Shown here piece after piece: positions 7,059 to 10,869 of a DNA stretch of 10,869 nucleotides. The notes below the pieces were generated by a model, which saw only the letters and a program-made list of their open reading frames with translations, did no database searches and was not told the origin of the DNA. The stretch comes from Euryarchaeota archaeon UBA602 (GTDB taxonomy: Archaea; Thermoplasmatota; Poseidoniia; Poseidoniales; Thalassarchaeaceae), in contig DAHO01000049.1 of assembly GCA_002498455.1 (NCBI GenBank), positions 1 through 10,869 of the forward strand, given 5' to 3'. A program made the position numbers and the translations under genes. Each line of letters begins with the position of its first letter. Within the stretch, counting starts at the first letter, position 1.

Positions 7059-7079
7059 CGGCGGCCCTAAGGGCCGCCG
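7059..7079 (-). terminator. Perfect GC-rich hairpin after the DUF92 gene (possible terminator or processing element)
   Basis: The arms CGGCGGCCC (7059-7067) and GGGCCGCCG (7071-7079) are perfect complements around a 3-base loop. On the - strand the hairpin starts one base after the DUF92 stop (7083-7081) and lies before the large membrane-protein gene. No T-run follows it on either strand, so it is not a standard intrinsic terminator and does not match the poly-T signal of archaeal RNA polymerase. It may stabilise or mark an mRNA 3' end, or be a dispersed genomic repeat. Confidence 0.5.
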
Positions 7080-7080
7080 T

Positions 7081-7848
7081 TCAAAATCCAATAATCGGAT
7101 GAAAATAGCAGGCGATTATTGCCCCTGTTGCAATGGCCAATGTATTGACCGTTCCTTTGCCAATGTATCCGCGATTTTCGAGCAGTGCACCGAGTAAAGA
7201 ATCGACCTGGCAACCCAAAAAGCCGATGATTGAGATGCTGACAATAAACTCCACGGGGGATGATAGGGCTTCAGCACCGACCAACATTCCCAATGCCGTG
7301 GCAACCAATGAGATCAGAAGTGCACCAACCAATGCTGCGATTTGCCCATTGGGGCTGAACCCTCCATTCAGTCCAGGTTCGCATTTTTTGAGAGTCGTAA
7401 TCATGTAGACTCGATTGTCGAGACAGCCAACCTCACTGGCGAAAGTATCGGAGGTGGCGACGGCTACCGAAGCGACGAAGATTGGAAGCAATTCTTGCCA
7501 ATCTTCAGTCACGAATGCATACAGAGAAATGAGCATCGGTACACCTCCATTAGAAATCACATTGGTCCAATCACGTTCGCCATCTTCTCCTTCATTGAAT
7601 CCCATCTCTTTCTTCTCATCATATCGCCATCGTGTCACGAAAAACCCTGCACTCAGGAATGCGAGTAGTGTAACCAACCAGGTCCAATGGCCACCGATGG
7701 CGACAACAAGTCCCATGATTGCGGCCGCCCAAGTGCCGGACTCATTGAGGATCTTTCGAATTCGACTGATCACCATTAGAATCATGACCAGTGCAACTGA
7801 AATCAGCAGGTTTGTTTGGTTAAATCCACCCACCATTTCGAGATTCAT
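7081..7848 (-). CDS. DUF92/TMEM19-family integral membrane protein (possible isoprenoid-phosphate kinase)
   Basis: This is a 255-aa membrane protein of the DUF92 family. Marks are RDWTNVISNGG (92-102, matching the family's R...QVLANGG), ATSDTFASEVG (131-141, matching ADTWASEIG), NGGFSPNG (161-168) and CQVDSLLGA (213-221). Hydrophobic segments near 12-30, 40-70, 103-131, 168-194, 198-220 and 233-251 agree with a polytopic protein. The family includes plant VTE6, a phytyl-phosphate kinase in isoprenoid salvage. In an archaeon, whose lipids are built from isoprenoid chains, a related kinase on a prenyl alcohol or prenyl phosphate is a fair guess but is not shown by the sequence. The ATG at 7848 gives the usual length. 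It lies 76 nt downstream of the PrsW-type gene and is followed one base after its stop by a strong hairpin. Confidence 0.88.
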   Translation of the reverse strand: MNLEMVGGFNQTNLLISVALVMILMVISRIRKILNESGTWAAAIMGLVVAIGGHWTWLVTLLAFLSAGFFVTRWRYDEKKEMGFNEGEDGERDWTNVISNGGVPMLISLYAFVTEDWQELLPIFVASVAVATSDTFASEVGCLDNRVYMITTLKKCEPGLNGGFSPNGQIAALVGALLISLVATALGMLVGAEALSSPVEFIVSISIIGFLGCQVDSLLGALLENRGYIGKGTVNTLAIATGAIIACYFHPIIGF

Positions 7849-7924
7849 TCCAATCCGCCGACCTTTTGAAATGGAGAATGCGGTTCAATGTTTTGACTGT
7901 GAGCCACAGAAATCAAGCACTTCT

Positions 7925-9484
7925 CTAGAATTGGTTTCCAGCCGTAATCGTAGCCAATTCCGATTGGTAATCGTCCACTTCAGACCCATCAGGTGCAGAA
8001 CGAACACTGTGTAACAAACCCGAGCCCACGACCAATACACCGAGGACCATTGCAGCCATGATGAAAATCGACAATATGACTTCGACCATGAGTGCCATCC
8101 CTGTGTTTTCGGCATAGATCGCGAAGGCGGTAAACGTCCCATTCCATGAGGCGTGACCGACGATGGCCAAGATCAATGCAAAAAAGATGTTTTTTGGTAA
8201 CGGGATTTTCAGAACAGGATCTTTCTGAATGATATTTTCGATCGGTTTCCAGATTTCAATGCCTGAGGGTGTGACCGCCACTCCACTTTGCATTTCTTGG
8301 CCTGCGGTTTCAATCAATGCGCCGGTTTTGTTGTCCACCAATTTCCATTGTGTAGGTTCACTTTCAGGTGGTTTAATTTGAATTCCTGCTCGTGCAGCAT
8401 TGTGCAAATCATTGGCTCTTTTGTTCATCATCGTCCAGCCGATCGCACCTCCTGTTAATCCGGTCCATACGGCGTGACCTGGAATTGAACCAATCCCACG
8501 AATGAAAATGGTCATCGGGCTTCCGGCAGTGCCAAGAACATACATCAAATTCTCAAGGATTGCAAAACCCAAACCTACGGTAAATCCAATTTGGAATCCA
8601 TGCTTTGGGGACTTGATTTTGGAGGCGAAATACAGGATGGCCAAGCCCTTGCAAATTTCCTCACCCACCGGGGCGGAAATCACAGCACCGAGGTTTTCCA
8701 TCTGTTCAACGCTGATATCGGGATTGAACATAAGTACAATTTCCGGGAAAAAAATGCTGTTGATGAACAGGGCAGGAATGGTCGAGAAGATGCCTGCCAT
8801 CAACCATGTTTCGGCATCACGGCGTCGGGTCGGCAACCCAATTCGATTGGTAGAGTGGGACCACCAAGCCATCACAGGAATGCTAAATCCGACGACAATC
8901 ACCGGAATGAGTGCCAATCCTGCCAAGACAAGGGCTGAATCACTTCCGACAATAATCGTAGCCCAAAGCCCGATTGAAATGATAATCGTCAATGTGAATA
9001 CGACCCAAGATGCGACAGTCGAGGGTACATCCAATACCGAATCATCTCGAATCAGGTGCCGATCAAACCTTGTTGGCATTGGAGTTTGAAGTGAACCACT
9101 TTGTGTCGTAATGACATGCAATTGGGTTCCATTGGCGTCTGGGACCGCTCTTTCCAGTAATACGGCTCTCGGTTTCCGGATTGCCACGACCCAAAGTAAC
9201 CAAGGGATTGCGCAGATGAATGAAACTGCACCCGATGCAGCATCACCATACATCGCGAAGGCCCAACCATAGAAGAAAAAAGTCTCAAACATGAACAATA
9301 GAATGACCAAACCGACGATTCGACCATACATTCGCCACGGTTTACTCGGCCGGGCCATTTGCAAATTTGAAGGCGCAGGAGACAGTGACACGGCTTCTTG
9401 CAACACCAATGTGGTACCGGGTGGTTGCTGTGTCATGCCGACAATCTGAGGGCCGGTGGGCACTTGTGGTACTCCCGGCTGCAT
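7925..9484 (-). CDS. PrsW-type intramembrane metalloprotease (M82) with long N-terminal tail and cytosolic insert
   Basis: PrsW-type proteases (CPBP-like) cut membrane proteins; in Bacillus PrsW makes the first cut of the anti-sigma factor RsiW. From ATG 9484 the protein is 519 aa, more than twice Bacillus PrsW. Family motifs are all present: APVGEEICKG (Glu275, Glu276, Lys279), GFTVGLGFAILEN (Glu311), GHAVWTG (His337) and GHASWNG (His444), so the active site looks complete. There are about ten hydrophobic segments. The first ~45 residues are a Pro/Gln-rich tail without membrane segments, a hydrophilic stretch lies at about 102-155, and a polar insert of roughly 75 residues (about 354-430) lies between the last two histidine motifs. 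Starts at ATG 9508 or TTG 9541 are also possible, and none has a Shine-Dalgarno site. Substrate is unknown; no sigma/anti-sigma pair is visible in the window. Confidence 0.9.
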   Translation of the reverse strand: MQPGVPQVPTGPQIVGMTQQPPGTTLVLQEAVSLSPAPSNLQMARPSKPWRMYGRIVGLVILLFMFETFFFYGWAFAMYGDAASGAVSFICAIPWLLWVVAIRKPRAVLLERAVPDANGTQLHVITTQSGSLQTPMPTRFDRHLIRDDSVLDVPSTVASWVVFTLTIIISIGLWATIIVGSDSALVLAGLALIPVIVVGFSIPVMAWWSHSTNRIGLPTRRRDAETWLMAGIFSTIPALFINSIFFPEIVLMFNPDISVEQMENLGAVISAPVGEEICKGLAILYFASKIKSPKHGFQIGFTVGLGFAILENLMYVLGTAGSPMTIFIRGIGSIPGHAVWTGLTGGAIGWTMMNKRANDLHNAARAGIQIKPPESEPTQWKLVDNKTGALIETAGQEMQSGVAVTPSGIEIWKPIENIIQKDPVLKIPLPKNIFFALILAIVGHASWNGTFTAFAIYAENTGMALMVEVILSIFIMAAMVLGVLVVGSGLLHSVRSAPDGSEVDDYQSELATITAGNQF

Positions 9485-9616
9485 GGAGGAGGCTACACAT
9501 GGTAGCATTTGAGGGTCCCGCTCAGCTCGCCCATCAATCAAGCGGCAGAGCCGCGAGCATCAAGTCATCATCACAGCGGGATTGAAAGGAAGCGGTATTC
9601 AGTCAAGAATCCTCTG

Positions 9617-9811
9617 CTAATCTCCTAGAATTGCTCCACATTCAGTACAATAAATCTCGCTACGAGAATCATCTCTCTTCATGGCAAACAACCCACATTC
9701 GGGACAAGGTGGCAAGCCATGGCCACTGTTGGGTTCACGAAACCGCCGACGCATCCGTCGCGGCTTGAGAATGCGAGGCCAACCTCGCTTCGGCTTGCGA
9801 ACCTTGGGCAC
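9617..9811 (-). CDS. Small basic zinc-ribbon protein (TFB/TFIIB-like zinc ribbon)
   Basis: A 64-aa protein starting at a GTG. Residues 1-25 hold 13 Arg/Lys; residues 36-64 form a zinc ribbon with Cys36, Cys39, Cys55 and Cys58 (CX2C-X15-CX2C). The pattern CPECG...D...EIYCTECGAIL closely resembles the N-terminal ribbon of archaeal transcription factor B, but the cyclin-like core of TFB is absent, so this is a stand-alone ribbon with a basic tail. It is likely to bind DNA, RNA or RNA polymerase; no specific role can be assigned. A stop 8 codons upstream limits the start to this GTG or to an internal ATG at 9754, which would leave 45 aa. An AT-rich stretch (TTTAAT on the - strand near 9849-9854), about 40 nt before the GTG, could be a TATA box, with low confidence. 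It lies 83 nt after the PAP2 gene. Confidence 0.75.
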   Translation of the reverse strand: MPKVRKPKRGWPRILKPRRMRRRFREPNSGHGLPPCPECGLFAMKRDDSRSEIYCTECGAILGD

Positions 9812-9894
9812 GGGCCTGCGTTGATTGCACCTTCTTTACGGTTTACGATTAAATGCCCCTCTATCCTACATTGGGCATCAGGCGAATATGGTGA

Positions 9895-10869
9895 CTATTC
9901 ACATTCACCTGAGGTTTCCCAAGCGTGGCTTGGTGTCGAATCAATCCATGTTCTTCCATCCAAATTCAGGCGCACAAGACGATGAATCACCCAGCCTGTC
10001 ATCCACAACGATGGCAAACTCATCAACAGTGATTTGGTGACCAAATCTTCGCCCGAATATTCGACTGTAATCTGGACCGAAACTACACCTTCCGCAGTAT
10101 CGTTTAGATGAACCACAGCCAAGTACCAGAACTCCAATTCATCGATTGCGTCGAATCGATGGGTTTCACCCGGTGCAACCGTGATTGCTTGGTCGCTAAT
10201 TTGGTCCCAAATTATTCCTTGATCGTTTTTATCCATCGCCAATGTTGCATTCTTCAATTCGATGATGAGGACTTCGACATTATACTCTGTATCCATATTT
10301 TTCAGTGTAAAAATCGCCTCTTGTCCAGGCTCTAATTTTTGGATAATGTCGATGTTTGAATCTCCGGGACCCAAGCGCATTGATGCACGTTCATCCATGG
10401 TTTCCTCTTGGTAGGTCATGCTGCCCAATAGAGTGCTAAATAGCAACAAGACAATGATGCCTTCAACCACGGCATGTTGTCCGGTTTTACCTTTCGTGAA
10501 TCCCTTGAATGTCGCTCCGAAGTCGTTGCGCAAACGAGGCTGCACGTGGTGGATGAACAGAGCCCCTATACCACCCACAAAAATACCAAGGGGAATGTCG
10601 ATTATCCAGTGAATGCCTAAGTACAAAATTGCGAAGGCAAACAAAACAGTATTCCAGAAAATGAATTGATGATATCTCCGATGTTTCCACTCTTTGATGG
10701 AGATTCCTTGTTCACGAACATGCAACCAATTCAAGGCCAATATACCGAATGGAATTGCGATATGCAAACTCGGTACACAGTTGTCAAGTGGGTCGTGGCT
10801 ACCATAGAAGTAACCATACCAAGGATCTTCGTATAGCAACGCTTCCATCCCAGGGATGTATGAACTGGT
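9895..10869 (-). CDS. PAP2-superfamily membrane phosphatase/transferase with an extra C-terminal beta-rich domain (5' partial)
   Basis: The frame is open to the right edge (324 visible residues; an internal ATG lies at 10848, but no stop precedes it). PAP2 enzymes act on lipid phosphates or transfer lipid head groups. Motif 2 is NCVPSLHIA, as in the AUR1/inositol-phosphorylceramide-synthase branch, and motif 3 is YLGIHWIIDIPLG; these supply both catalytic histidines and the aspartate. Motif 1, with its first helices, would lie beyond the window. Counting from the ATG, membrane segments fall near 28-44, 63-82, 84-101 and 126-143. A soluble, beta-rich domain follows (about 150-268, with LEPGQEAIFTL and APGETHRF resembling beta-sandwich ectodomains), then a last hydrophobic segment (273-291) and a polar tail. 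The extra domain is not part of the standard PAP2 fold. Lipid substrate unknown; archaeal phospholipid or polyprenyl-phosphate metabolism is inference. Confidence 0.85.
   Translation of the reverse strand, partial: TSSYIPGMEALLYEDPWYGYFYGSHDPLDNCVPSLHIAIPFGILALNWLHVREQGISIKEWKHRRYHQFIFWNTVLFAFAILYLGIHWIIDIPLGIFVGGIGALFIHHVQPRLRNDFGATFKGFTKGKTGQHAVVEGIIVLLLFSTLLGSMTYQEETMDERASMRLGPGDSNIDIIQKLEPGQEAIFTLKNMDTEYNVEVLIIELKNATLAMDKNDQGIIWDQISDQAITVAPGETHRFDAIDELEFWYLAVVHLNDTAEGVVSVQITVEYSGEDLVTKSLLMSLPSLWMTGWVIHRLVRLNLDGRTWIDSTPSHAWETSGECE

Noticed and set aside
7849..7924. Possible small gene or RNA between the PrsW and DUF92 genes
   Set aside because: There is no start with a reasonable frame, no strong hairpin and no promoter-like element; it looks like ordinary spacer.
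7415..8014. 199-codon + strand open frame over the DUF92 and PrsW genes
   Set aside because: It spans the antisense of two genes with intact family motifs, and its translation is Ser/Thr/Pro-rich shadow sequence.
9485..9616. Short - strand open frame (13 codons) and leader of the PrsW gene
   Set aside because: The frame is too short to support as a peptide. The region is more simply the leader or uncertain N-terminus of the PrsW-type gene.

Overview
This window looks like a gene-dense stretch (about half G+C) of an uncultured marine archaeon. My best guess is the Thermoplasmatota, Poseidoniales-like (Marine Group II/III). The evidence is a short archaeal-type triosephosphate isomerase (221 aa), a DUF92 membrane enzyme, a TFB-like zinc ribbon, several secreted or multi-membrane proteins, and very few Shine-Dalgarno sequences. 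The placement is inference; no rRNA or tRNA is present to confirm it. There are no insertion sequences, CRISPR arrays, phage genes or recognisable defence genes.

Layout. (1) Bases 1-151: the 3' end of a + strand gene, ending in a Gly/Pro/Ser/Arg-rich tail built from 27-bp tandem repeats. (2) Bases 152-2883: a - strand operon, sucC, sucD, then a LysE/RhtB-type exporter. sucC and sucD share one base, and sucD has a near-perfect archaeal Shine-Dalgarno site inside the end of sucC. (3) Bases 2986-4692: a + strand pair, an NDP-sugar pyrophosphorylase-like nucleotidyltransferase and triosephosphate isomerase. (4) Bases 4694-10869: five - strand genes. In transcription order they are a PAP2-type lipid phosphatase/transferase with an extra C-terminal domain (5' end outside the window), a small very basic zinc-ribbon protein, a PrsW-type intramembrane protease, a DUF92 protein (relatives include phytyl-phosphate kinase), and a large secreted/membrane protein with a thioredoxin-like domain lacking cysteines.

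How the genes relate. sucCD carries out the succinyl-CoA/succinate step of the TCA cycle with substrate-level phosphorylation. The exporter beside it may release a small metabolite or amino acid. The nucleotidyltransferase/TIM pair joins activated-sugar synthesis with central glycolysis. The right half is an envelope or membrane-lipid neighbourhood: two probable lipid-phosphate enzymes, one membrane protease and one cell-surface protein. Any functional link among these is inference.

The convergent gene pairs are packed extremely tightly: their stop codons are separated by 0 nt at 151/152 and by 1 nt at 4692/4694. No intergenic stretch exceeds about 130 bases.
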